Source: Prevotella sp. CAG:1092 (GTDB taxonomy: Bacteria > Bacteroidota > Bacteroidia > Bacteroidales > Bacteroidaceae). From it: a stretch of DNA of 9,039 nt. Below the pieces are notes generated by a model, which made no database searches, had not been told where the DNA came from, and saw only the letters and a program-made list of their open reading frames with translations. Below are positions 1-5,732 of the stretch, piece after piece. The stretch is from contig HF994066.1 in assembly GCA_000436915.1 (NCBI GenBank), forward strand, positions 767 to 9,805, in the 5' to 3' direction. Every line of letters begins with the position of its first letter. Within the stretch, counting starts at the first letter, position 1. The position numbers were made by a program, and so were the translations under genes.

Positions 1-1
1 T

Positions 2-1117
2 TTCATGGACCAGGTGGCAGCCATACGATGGGTGAAGGACAATATCGAAGCTTTTGGTGGCGATCCAAATCGCATCACTATCGTTGGCGAGTCGGCTGGC
101 TCTATGTCGGTTAGCGCCTTGATGGCATCGCCTCTATGCCAAGGACTCTTTGCTCAGGCTATGGGCTCGAGCGGTTCGGTGATGGGATTCCAGAAGATTG
201 CAACCTTGAAAGAAGCTGAAGACAAGGGCGTGGCTCTTGCTCAGAAGATACTATTAGAAAAAGGTAAGAAAACGGGTAAGAAGGTGGGCAAGGATGCTGG
301 CAAGAAATGTCTCAACGAACTTCGTGCTATGCCTGCCGAAGAACTCATGCTTTTAGCAAGCGTTAGAGCCCTTCCTGTCTATAATGTAGACGGCTATTTC
401 CTTACCGAACAGCCTGTGGAGGTGTTTGCTAAGGGCAATCAGACTAAGGTGGCTTTGCTCGTTGGTGGTAACAATCAAGAGATGACTCCTGGAGCTGTAC
501 TCAAGGGTAAGCAGCCAACGGTAGAGAACCTGAAAGAAGGTGCAAAGGCTCTATTTGGCGAAGAAAATATCGATGAGCTATTCCGCCTGTATGGCATCAA
601 TAGCGACAAGGATGTTTTGGAGCAGCCTGGTGTAGACCTTGCGTCAGATATGTTCCTCGACTATGCCACATGGAAATGGGGCAACATGCACAAGCTTACA
701 GGCGGACAGCCTGTTTATCGCTATCGCTATTGCCATCCTCGTCCTGCTATGGCTATCAAGGGCAAAGTGGCAGCCTTGGCTGGTGGAGTGGTGGATGCTA
801 AAGAAGGTGCAGCACCTGTACGTAGAGACAAGGGTGCCGTGCATTCTGCAGATATCGAATATGCTATGGCTACATTGCCTACCAACCGTGTGTTTGATTG
901 GCAACCAGAAGACTATATGGTTAGCGACATCTTTAGTCAGTATTATGTAAACTTCGTGAAGACTGGCAACCCTAATGGCTTAGGCTTGCCAGAGTGGCCT
1001 GCTACAAATGGTAAAGCCGTAGCACCTGTAATGCAGATAGATGTAGAAACCAAGGTGAAGGCAGACGCTCAGATGGAAAAGAAATATGAGTTTATAGACA
1101 AAATCTTTTGGAAGTAG
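2..1117 (+). CDS. Type-B carboxylesterase, 5'-truncated by window edge
   Basis: This is the C-terminal part of an alpha/beta-hydrolase of the carboxylesterase type B family, which hydrolyses carboxylic esters. The frame is open to base 2 and the first visible Met (base 5) is internal: family members read GL(L/M)DQVAALRWV here. The nucleophile elbow GESAGS is at visible residues 28-33, with Ser30 as nucleophile. The acid is probably Glu159 (GGNNQEMTPG) and the base His280 (GAVHSADIEYAM, matching the family pattern GxxHxxDxxY). Intact members have about 500-550 residues, so roughly 130-170 residues lie upstream, including any signal peptide. The C-terminus looks complete (FVKTGNPNG...LPEWPA, then a stop). 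Residues 86-101 form an unusual Lys/Gly-rich stretch. The natural substrate cannot be told. The family is clear; the triad acid assignment is inferred from alignment memory. Confidence 0.93.
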   Translation, partial: FMDQVAAIRWVKDNIEAFGGDPNRITIVGESAGSMSVSALMASPLCQGLFAQAMGSSGSVMGFQKIATLKEAEDKGVALAQKILLEKGKKTGKKVGKDAGKKCLNELRAMPAEELMLLASVRALPVYNVDGYFLTEQPVEVFAKGNQTKVALLVGGNNQEMTPGAVLKGKQPTVENLKEGAKALFGEENIDELFRLYGINSDKDVLEQPGVDLASDMFLDYATWKWGNMHKLTGGQPVYRYRYCHPRPAMAIKGKVAALAGGVVDAKEGAAPVRRDKGAVHSADIEYAMATLPTNRVFDWQPEDYMVSDIFSQYYVNFVKTGNPNGLGLPEWPATNGKAVAPVMQIDVETKVKADAQMEKKYEFIDKIFWK

Positions 1118-1141
1118 AGGCTTTAGCTTATAGCGACCAAT

Positions 1142-1158
1142 GAGAGTGATAACTTCTC
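1142..1158 (+). terminator. Weak hairpin between esterase and lipoprotein genes
   Basis: GAGAGT (1142-1147) can pair with ACTTCTC (1152-1158) around a GATA loop, with one bulged T, followed by TTACTTCT. It lies in the 86-bp gap between the two genes. It could be a weak terminator or processing site. The stem is short and the T-run imperfect, so readthrough into the lipoprotein gene is plausible. No good TAnnTTTG promoter is seen in this gap. Confidence 0.25.
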
Positions 1159-1203
1159 TTACTTCTAAACAAGAACATTAATTTAAGGAAAAACAGTAGG
1201 AAA

Positions 1204-1665
1204 ATGAAAAAGAAATTAGTTTTAATGGCAGCAGTTGTTGCTGCATTGTTTGTTGTGTCATGCAATGGCAAAACAACAGGTAATGAGACAGGTAAGGATA
1301 GCTTGAGCGTTGTAGAAAACGATTCGCTTGCTGTTGATGGCGTGGCTATAGAGTCGCTCGTTGGTACCTACGAGGGTACTCTCCCTGCTGCTGATTGCCC
1401 AGGAATAAAGACCGTATTGACTCTAAATGCTGACAGCACATACCAGTATTCTGCCGACTATTTGGAGCGCAAGGATGGTCACGACGAGGCAAGCGGCATC
1501 TTCAAGGTGTTGGCAAATAATGTGGTAGAGATTACTCGTCCATCGAGTGGTGAAACTTCTTACTACAAGGTGAAGGATGCCAACAGCATCATTATGACCG
1601 ATTCGCTTGGCAATGAGCCTGAGGGCGAAATGGCTAAGCTCTATGTGCTGACAAAGAAGAAGTAA
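1204..1665 (+). CDS. NlpE-like lipoprotein
   Basis: A 153-residue predicted lipoprotein. The N-terminus is basic (MKKK), followed by a hydrophobic stretch and a lipobox VVSC, with Cys20 the expected lipidated residue, so the mature protein should sit in an envelope membrane. After an acidic/Ser-rich linker (about residues 21-50), residues 53-110 resemble the NlpE N-terminal domain: GTYEGTLP, then AADC, then GIKTVLTLNADSTY. NlpE proteins usually have CADC here and the CxxC pair is linked to copper or redox behaviour; this copy has Ala62 in place of the first Cys and keeps Cys65. E. coli NlpE signals envelope stress to Cpx, but Cpx is not expected in this phylum, so function is open. The start has AGGA six bases upstream (AGTAGGAAAATG). 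It follows the esterase by 86 bp on the same strand and may share its transcript. Confidence 0.85.
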   Translation: MKKKLVLMAAVVAALFVVSCNGKTTGNETGKDSLSVVENDSLAVDGVAIESLVGTYEGTLPAADCPGIKTVLTLNADSTYQYSADYLERKDGHDEASGIFKVLANNVVEITRPSSGETSYYKVKDANSIIMTDSLGNEPEGEMAKLYVLTKKK

Positions 1666-1691
1666 GCATCCACGAAGAAGTAAGCATCCAC
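1656..1691 (+). repeat. 18-bp perfect tandem duplication over the stop codon
   Basis: GAAGAAGTAAGCATCCAC occurs at 1656-1673 and again at 1674-1691 with no mismatch. The first copy carries the last two Lys codons and the TAA stop of the lipoprotein gene. The second places another in-frame GAA GAA G-TAA just after. The second copy also supplies the left arm of the following hairpin. It looks like a recent replication-slippage duplication. Confidence 0.95.
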
Positions 1692-1709
1692 ACGTGTGTG
1701 GGCTTATTC
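1681..1709 (+). terminator. Possible terminator of lipoprotein gene
   Basis: TAAGC-AT-CCACA at 1681-1692 can pair with TGTGG-GCTTA at 1697-1706 (bulge AT, loop about 4 nt), followed by TTATTCT-like T-rich sequence. The left arm comes from the second copy of the 18-bp duplication; the first copy could compete for the same right arm. The bulge and weak T-tract keep confidence modest. Confidence 0.35.
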
Positions 1710-1742
1710 TCCAAATCTAAAAAATGATTTGGATAAAAATAT

Positions 1743-1815
1743 AAGCACCAATCACATATTCGCAAACCAATATTGGTGGTTGCAGAATATGCGGTTGGTG
1801 CTTTTGTTGTTTTGA
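1743..1815 (+). terminator. Long imperfect hairpin with T-rich tail
   Basis: A 61-nt imperfect inverted repeat spans 1743-1803. Outer arms AAGCACCAA (1743-1751) and TTGGTGCTT (1795-1803) are perfect. Inner blocks CATATTC/GAATATG and GCAA/TTGC also pair, and the tip is ACCAATATTGGT. It is followed by TTGTTGTTTTG, so it fits a Rho-independent terminator for the lipoprotein transcript. The stem is long for a simple terminator, and a REP-like or mobile palindromic element is an alternative. Confidence 0.55.
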
Positions 1816-1838
1816 TATTTAAAAATCGTCTAATGTAA

Positions 1839-1858
1839 AAGATAAAGTAAATTATCTT
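1839..1858. repeat. Small inverted repeat upstream of regulator promoter
   Basis: AAGATAA (1839-1845) and TTATCTT (1852-1858) form a perfect 7-bp inverted repeat with a 6-nt centre. It lies about 30 bp upstream of the predicted -33 element of the regulator gene. It may be an operator or chance in AT-rich DNA. Confidence 0.3.
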
Positions 1859-1884
1859 AATATAGTGGAGAAATGAGGTGCTTC

Positions 1885-1917
1885 TTTTGGCTGTATGTGT
1901 CTAAAAGTTTAGCTTTG
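1885..1917 (+). promoter_or_regulatory. Bacteroidetes-type promoter for the membrane regulator
   Basis: A -33 element TTTTG (1885-1889) is separated by 20 bp from a perfect -7 element TAGCTTTG (1910-1917, consensus TAnnTTTG). Transcription would start near 1921, giving a leader of about 105-110 nt before the chosen ATG at 2029. The first, degenerate copy of the 33-bp-period motif lies between and into these elements, so anything binding it could compete with RNA polymerase. Confidence 0.65.
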
Positions 1918-2009
1918 CAATAGAAGTATGTGTCGAAAAGTGTTATAATTCGACGGTGTTATGTGTCGAAAAGTGTAATATGACGACAGTTTTATGTGTT
2001 GAAAAGTGT
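1894..2009 (+). repeat. Four phased copies of TATGTGTCGAAAAGTGT (33-bp period)
   Basis: The 17-mer TATGTGTCGAAAAGTGT is perfect at 1927-1943 and 1960-1976. It is TATGTGTCTAAAAGTTT at 1894-1910 and TATGTGTTGAAAAGTGT at 1993-2009. Starts are exactly 33 bp apart each time (1894, 1927, 1960, 1993), about three helical turns. The 16-bp spacers of units 2 and 3 also share CGAC at the same offset (1951-1954, 1984-1987), which can pair with the GTCG of the motif, so these units are also short inverted repeats. Copy 1 overlaps the promoter; copies 2-4 lie in the predicted leader. The array is probably an operator series or a structured leader controlling the regulator gene. Confidence 0.9.
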
Positions 2010-2028
2010 ATATCATAATGTGAAAATA

Positions 2029-2727
2029 ATGAAAACTCTTCCATACATAGTTTTCTGCTTCCTTATGCTTTGTGCATTAAGTTCAAGCATTAATAGTTAT
2101 CGCAGAACTGAGTATATGATAGCACAGGATGTGAACCAAGCTTTTGAGCAGGTGCTTGCAAAAATGCCTGACAATGTAGTTACTACAGATACTATTCGCT
2201 GCTATCGCAATTGTCTCACCATTGCCGAACTGAAAGATACGGCAGGTATAGCCATGCGTACTGTGCGTAGGGATGGACGTTTGGAGACTAAGCTTGTGGC
2301 TGAGGCTAACTGTGGTTTTGCAACTACATTCATGTTGTCTGACCAAAAGGCTTCAGGCTCTCTTCTCATGGTTGGAATGCTGTGGCTATTGGGCAGTCTG
2401 TGGTATGTCAGGAGGAATAGGCCTGAGCTGATAGCGCAAGGTCTGGCCTATGGAGGCATAGTGTTCGATAACGATATGTTTATGACGCAATCGGGCGAGC
2501 AGATTCACCTTACCCCGAAGCAGCATTCCTTGCTCGAAATGTTTTTGAGAAAAGACACTCATACACTATCCAAACAGGAGATTTGCGACCGACTATGGCC
2601 CAAGAAACCTGATGCCAACGATACGCTCTATACTCTGATAAAACGCATAAAACCTATTATAGAGGCTCATAGCATGCTGAAGATAGAGTCGGATAGAGGC
2701 AAGAGCTATAGCTTGAAAATCAAATAG
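2029..2727 (+). CDS. Membrane-anchored winged-helix transcription regulator
   Basis: A predicted 232-residue one-component regulator. Residues 4-22 form a TM or signal-anchor segment. Residues 23-108 form a periplasmic loop with three Cys (58, 62, 95). Residues 110-127 form a second TM followed by RRNR, so the remainder is cytoplasmic. Residues about 155-230 match the OmpR/PhoB-type winged helix (Trans_reg_C): LTPKQHSLLEMFL, SKQEICDRLWP, DTLYTLIKRIKPII and a final DRGKSYSL wing. There is no receiver domain, so the signal probably reaches DNA through the membrane, as in ToxR/CadC-like proteins, but with the DNA-binding domain C-terminal. ATG 2029 is preferred over an in-frame GTG at 1996 because the GTG lies inside the fourth repeat copy and would add hydrophilic residues before the membrane segment. 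It lies 103 bp before the barrel gene, which it probably controls. Confidence 0.82.
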   Translation: MKTLPYIVFCFLMLCALSSSINSYRRTEYMIAQDVNQAFEQVLAKMPDNVVTTDTIRCYRNCLTIAELKDTAGIAMRTVRRDGRLETKLVAEANCGFATTFMLSDQKASGSLLMVGMLWLLGSLWYVRRNRPELIAQGLAYGGIVFDNDMFMTQSGEQIHLTPKQHSLLEMFLRKDTHTLSKQEICDRLWPKKPDANDTLYTLIKRIKPIIEAHSMLKIESDRGKSYSLKIK

Positions 2728-2736
2728 ATAGGTTTT

Positions 2737-2764
2737 TGTCAGCCAATTGTCAGGGAAATGTCAG
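2737..2764 (+). promoter_or_regulatory. Three TGTCAG direct repeats, 11-bp period (operator)
   Basis: TGTCAG starts at 2737, 2748 and 2759, exactly 11 bp apart, with 5-bp spacers. The block ends 9 bp before the -33 element of the barrel promoter. Tandem half-sites at 11-bp spacing are the classic DNA target of OmpR/PhoB-type winged helices (the E. coli Pho box is built on TGTCA at 11 bp). As the gene just upstream encodes such a domain, this is the best candidate for its binding site, in an activator position. Confidence 0.72.
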
Positions 2765-2773
2765 CCTGGATGA

Positions 2774-2804
2774 TTGGCTTTTTTGCAAGGAGAACATAAA
2801 TTTG
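2774..2804 (+). promoter_or_regulatory. -33/-7 promoter of the outer-membrane barrel gene
   Basis: TTGG (2774-2777) and TAAATTTG (2797-2804, perfect TAnnTTTG) are separated by 19 bp, the usual Bacteroidetes spacing. Transcription would begin near 2808, leaving a leader of about 15-25 nt. This excludes the in-frame TTG at 2774 as a translation start. Confidence 0.65.
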
Positions 2805-2831
2805 CACCAAAAACAAAAAACATGGTGCAAA
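2801..2831. repeat. 9-bp perfect inverted repeat across start region
   Basis: TTTGCACCA (2801-2809) and TGGTGCAAA (2823-2831) are perfect inverted copies around an A-rich centre. The left arm overlaps the end of the -7 element; the right arm overlaps both candidate ATGs (2822 and 2831). If transcription starts near 2808 most of the left arm is not in the mRNA, so a DNA-binding site is more likely than an RNA hairpin. Confidence 0.5.
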
Positions 2832-4876
2832 TGAAACGATTGATTACATTTTCTATTATTCTCTTTTCCACATTCTGTGCTTATGCTCAGGATGTGGAGA
2901 AGACAATTGCGCTCGATGAAGTGACAGTAAAAGCAGCCAAGGTTGTGAACAAGGCAGACGGTATGATAATTTATCCTACCGATGCTCAGAAGCAAGCTTC
3001 TAACAATGGCTACAGCATTCTTGAGAAACTCACACTTGCCAATCTTCGTATCGACAACATCAGCCATTCTATTACTGCCATCGACAATAGGGGAGGAGTT
3101 CAAATTAGAATAAATGGTATCGTGGTTGGCAAACAGGAGATGTTGGCTCTCAATCCAAAGGACATCGCTAAGATTGACTTTATAAACAATCCCGGCGTTC
3201 GTTATGGTGACGGCATAGCATATGTCATAAATATCGTAACACGCAGGAACGGGAGCGGATATACAGTTGGCACGGACCTTACATCGGCACTAACCACGTT
3301 GCAGGGCGATGACATGGTTTATGGTAAATGGAACAAGGGCAAGAGCGAATTATTGTTTTCGTATGACGTGAGTGGATATAAAACCAAAGGCGAAAAGAGC
3401 AAGCAGTCGGCAGATTACACCTTGACAGATGGTAGTATCTATACAATAGAACGAAACGATGTGGAGTCGCTTCGTAAATCCATATCGCATGATGCAAAAC
3501 TTACCTATAATTGGTCAGACTCAACGGCAACAGTCTTTCAGGCATCATTGAACGGAGTATTCAACAACACTCCCGACAATTATACTGTTAAGGACATTGT
3601 GGACGGCACTCGCCAATATAAAGCAACAAGTAGAGCGAAAGACAAGAGTTATTCGCCCGTATTGGATATATACTTCTTCCGTCAGCTCACCCCACGTCAG
3701 TCTCTTACCGTAAATGCTGTAGCCACATATATCTCCACACAAACAAGCAGTTATTATGACGAGGGTGCACCTTATAAATATAATGTAGATGGCAAGACGG
3801 CTTCTCTGCTTACAGAGGTAATCTACGAGAACCGACTGAAGCCCTTCACTTTCTCTACTGGCTTGAATAACAGTTATAAGTACATCAAGAACAACTATCT
3901 TGGTGATGCTTCGTCTTTGACCAAGACCAACAACAACCGCCTATATGCCTTTGCCGAAATCAAGGGCATGCTCCAACCTTTTAGCTACACATTAGGAACT
4001 GGTGCAAGTTACATTCATTACACTCAGAACGGACACAGATACAACTTCTGGACTTTCCATCCAAAGGCATCTCTGACATATCAGATTAGTAATAGCATGC
4101 AGCTGAGATATACTTATCAGATGCAGGACAAAGTTTCGCGTATAGCTATGACGAGCGATGTTATGGTTCGCACAAAAAGTATGGAATGGACAGTTGGCAA
4201 TCCCGACCTGAAACCTTCGCACGATATGGAGCATTGCCTACGTGTTTCATACAACACAAGTCGCTTGCAGACCTTCGTTGAAGGTTATTATAAACAATGT
4301 CTAAAACCGAACATGGCTCACTATGAGCGAACTGACGGCAATAAGTTTCTTTATACCCAAATAAACCAAAAGGAGATAGACGCGCTGGATGTCTATGCAT
4401 ATTCAAGCTATTGGCTCTTGCCCGAAAAGCTCCAGATTGCAGCTAATGGAGGAATTTACAGATGCTTCAATTTCGGCTACGACTATACACATTGCTACAC
4501 CTCATGGTTCTATGCCTGTAGCATCACGGCTTATCTCGGCAACTTCACCTTGCAAGGCTATGTTGATAATGGCAATAGATTCTTAGAGGGTGAATCTAAA
4601 GGCTACAACGGAGCCTATTCTGTATTGAAAGCAGCCTACGCATGGCGCGACTTGCAGTTCTCTTTGTCATGGGTAAATCCATTCAAGAGCAACTACAAGT
4701 CGTACGAGAACGAATTGCTCAACCACAATCTATATAAGCATACTGTGGGCTATTCGAATGCCAATGGCAACCAAGTGTCGCTAAACATCTCATGGCGACT
4801 GAGCAGAGGCAGCAAGCATAAGTCGGCGGAAAAGAGAATAAACCTGCGCGATACGGATAATGGGATAATAAAATAA
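2831..4876 (+). CDS. TonB-receptor-like outer-membrane beta-barrel protein
   Basis: A predicted 681-residue outer-membrane protein. A Sec signal peptide spans about residues 1-19 (MKRL, hydrophobic core, cleavage after AYA). The mature start is followed by ALDEVTVKA, the pattern at the start of the plug in Bacteroidetes TonB-dependent receptors. The plug runs to about residue 145 and includes VQIRINGIVVGKQEM, IDFINNPGVRYGDG and AYVINIVTRR. The rest is rich in alternating aromatic/polar strands (for example ASYIHYTQNGHRYNFW, QLRYTYQM) and ends with a last strand VSLNISWRL plus a short polar tail. It lacks the N-terminal carboxypeptidase-like domain of SusC and is shorter than SusC (about 1000); it resembles the smaller OMP_b-brl_3-type family. 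ATG 2822 is an alternative start. No SusD partner is present, and the substrate is unknown. The paired operator and membrane regulator upstream suggest induction by an envelope signal. Confidence 0.85.
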   Translation: MKRLITFSIILFSTFCAYAQDVEKTIALDEVTVKAAKVVNKADGMIIYPTDAQKQASNNGYSILEKLTLANLRIDNISHSITAIDNRGGVQIRINGIVVGKQEMLALNPKDIAKIDFINNPGVRYGDGIAYVINIVTRRNGSGYTVGTDLTSALTTLQGDDMVYGKWNKGKSELLFSYDVSGYKTKGEKSKQSADYTLTDGSIYTIERNDVESLRKSISHDAKLTYNWSDSTATVFQASLNGVFNNTPDNYTVKDIVDGTRQYKATSRAKDKSYSPVLDIYFFRQLTPRQSLTVNAVATYISTQTSSYYDEGAPYKYNVDGKTASLLTEVIYENRLKPFTFSTGLNNSYKYIKNNYLGDASSLTKTNNNRLYAFAEIKGMLQPFSYTLGTGASYIHYTQNGHRYNFWTFHPKASLTYQISNSMQLRYTYQMQDKVSRIAMTSDVMVRTKSMEWTVGNPDLKPSHDMEHCLRVSYNTSRLQTFVEGYYKQCLKPNMAHYERTDGNKFLYTQINQKEIDALDVYAYSSYWLLPEKLQIAANGGIYRCFNFGYDYTHCYTSWFYACSITAYLGNFTLQGYVDNGNRFLEGESKGYNGAYSVLKAAYAWRDLQFSLSWVNPFKSNYKSYENELLNHNLYKHTVGYSNANGNQVSLNISWRLSRGSKHKSAEKRINLRDTDNGIIK

Positions 4877-4935
4877 TCGTATAATATTTCCATTGTAACA
4901 TACATTCTTTCAATTAAAAAAGACTAAATAATCTG

Positions 4936-4973
4936 TTTTTGTTTACATATATATATACTTTTATGTATCTTTG
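4936..4973 (+). promoter_or_regulatory. Promoter and candidate operator of toxin-antitoxin pair
   Basis: A perfect -7 element TATCTTTG lies at 4966-4973, with TTTTTG (4936-4941) upstream at a longer than ideal spacing of 24 bp. An inverted repeat TACATA (4944-4949) / TATGTA (4962-4967) with a 12-bp alternating AT centre fills the space and overlaps the -7 box, as expected for autorepression by the XRE antitoxin. Predicted leader is about 15 nt. Confidence 0.5.
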
Positions 4974-4993
4974 TAACATTAAAAGCAAAGAAT

Positions 4994-5341
4994 ATGTTTG
5001 AACAACCAAAATTTAAAATCATATACTCAGAGGAGGTTCTTGATTTTCTCAATTCCTTAAATGAAAAGGTAAAAGAGAAAATCATGTTTAATATCAATAA
5101 GAGTAAATATGTTATAGATAACGAGCTTTTCAAGAAATTGAAAGGAAGCGATATTTGGGAGTTTAGAACCAAATATAGTGGTTCAATTTACAGAATCTTT
5201 GCATTTTGGGATACAGAGAATGATACATTAGTTGTTACAACTCATGGAATTATAAAGAAAACTCAGAAAACTCCTTCTAAAGAAATAAAAAGGGCCGAAG
5301 ATATACGAATAGAATATTTTAACACAAAAAACAGAAAATAA
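4994..5341 (+). CDS. HigB/RelE-like toxin (phage Gp49-like family)
   Basis: A 115-residue protein of the RelE/HigB superfamily, Gp49-like branch (PF05973 type), whose members are usually ribosome-dependent mRNA interferases. Family marks visible are a helical start (EEVLDFLNSLNEKVKEKI), the core KLKGSDIWEFRTKYSGSIYRIFAFWD with Arg58 and Arg67, and the C-terminal HGIIKKTQKTPSKEIKRAEDIRIEYF helix. The length is normal. The toxin gene precedes the antitoxin gene, with 2 bp between them, the order typical of higBA. The pair is clearly more AT-rich than the barrel gene before it, consistent with horizontal gain. Which mRNAs are cut, and whether the toxin is active, cannot be told; key residues look intact. 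Confidence 0.9.
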   Translation: MFEQPKFKIIYSEEVLDFLNSLNEKVKEKIMFNINKSKYVIDNELFKKLKGSDIWEFRTKYSGSIYRIFAFWDTENDTLVVTTHGIIKKTQKTPSKEIKRAEDIRIEYFNTKNRK

Positions 5342-5343
5342 AA

Positions 5344-5658
5344 ATGGCAACAATGAATTTTTATACAGAAGATGAAGCCTTAGATAAGGTTCTTGGTGAA
5401 AAGGGAGCTCCGTTGCGCAATCAATATGAATCTGATATGAATGCTTTTTTGATAGGTGAAGCTATTAAAAAAGCTCGTCAATCAAAGAATCTTACCCAAG
5501 AAGAATTAGGTGCGTTGATAGGCGTAAAGAAGTCTCAAGTATCTCGTATTGAAAACGGGAATAACATTACCTTTGCTACAATAGCTAAAGTATTTAGAGC
5601 TATGGGAATTTCTGCAAGTTTTGAAATGACAGGAATTGGAAAAGTAGCATTATGGTAA
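5344..5658 (+). CDS. HigA-like XRE-family antitoxin
   Basis: A 104-residue protein with a Cro/C1-type helix-turn-helix at residues about 38-92: IGEAIKKARQSKNLTQEELGALIGV, then recognition helix KKSQVSRIEN and the ITFATIAKVFRAMG helix. The N-terminal 35 residues (FYTEDEALDKVLGEKG...) are typical of HigA-like partners and probably contact the toxin. It should neutralise the upstream toxin and repress the shared promoter, perhaps at the inverted repeat near 4944-4967. The start ATG is 2 bp after the toxin stop; an ATG three codons later (5353) is an alternative. Translational coupling is likely. Confidence 0.9.
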   Translation: MATMNFYTEDEALDKVLGEKGAPLRNQYESDMNAFLIGEAIKKARQSKNLTQEELGALIGVKKSQVSRIENGNNITFATIAKVFRAMGISASFEMTGIGKVALW

Positions 5659-5686
5659 TGTCATTCGTAACGATAACAAACAACAA

Positions 5687-5732
5687 GAGGGTGTGTCAAA
5701 ATGGAAGTTATTAGGAGTTTTGACACACCCTC
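5687..5732 (+). terminator. Strong hairpin after toxin-antitoxin pair
   Basis: GAGGGTGTGTCAAAA (5687-5701) and TTTTGACACACCCTC (5718-5732) are perfect 15-bp inverted copies around a 16-nt loop, 28 bp after the antitoxin stop. The arm has an A-run at the inner end and the following sequence (ATGTTATATTTAT) is only moderately T-rich. It probably ends the toxin-antitoxin transcript and may act in both directions. The GAGGGTGTGTCAAAA arm also has the look of a mobile-element end, which is an alternative. Confidence 0.6.

Noticed and set aside
639..950. Overlapping reading frames inside the esterase gene on both strands
   Set aside because: They overlap a well-supported family gene, have no recognisable motif and look like shadows.
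1894..2009. Evenly spaced repeats as a CRISPR array
   Set aside because: Repeats are 17 bp and spacers 16 bp, spacers are partly similar to one another, outer copies are degenerate, and no cas gene is near. Position over a promoter and leader fits regulation.
1996..2028. GTG at 1996 as start of the membrane regulator
   Set aside because: It lies inside repeat copy 4 and adds 11 residues before a good membrane segment; ATG 2029 gives a natural N-terminus.
2737..2764. Calling the TGTCAG repeats a true phosphate-regulon Pho box
   Set aside because: The motif and period are alike, but no phosphate gene is nearby and a different winged-helix regulator is encoded next door; only the binding mode is claimed.
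2774..2821. TTG at 2774 as start of the barrel protein
   Set aside because: It coincides with the -33 element and would place 19 polar residues before a perfect signal peptide; ATG 2831 (or 2822) is preferred.
3279..4913. Several short minus-strand and alternate-frame ORFs inside the barrel gene
   Set aside because: All lie within strongly supported coding sequence and show no domain or start signal.
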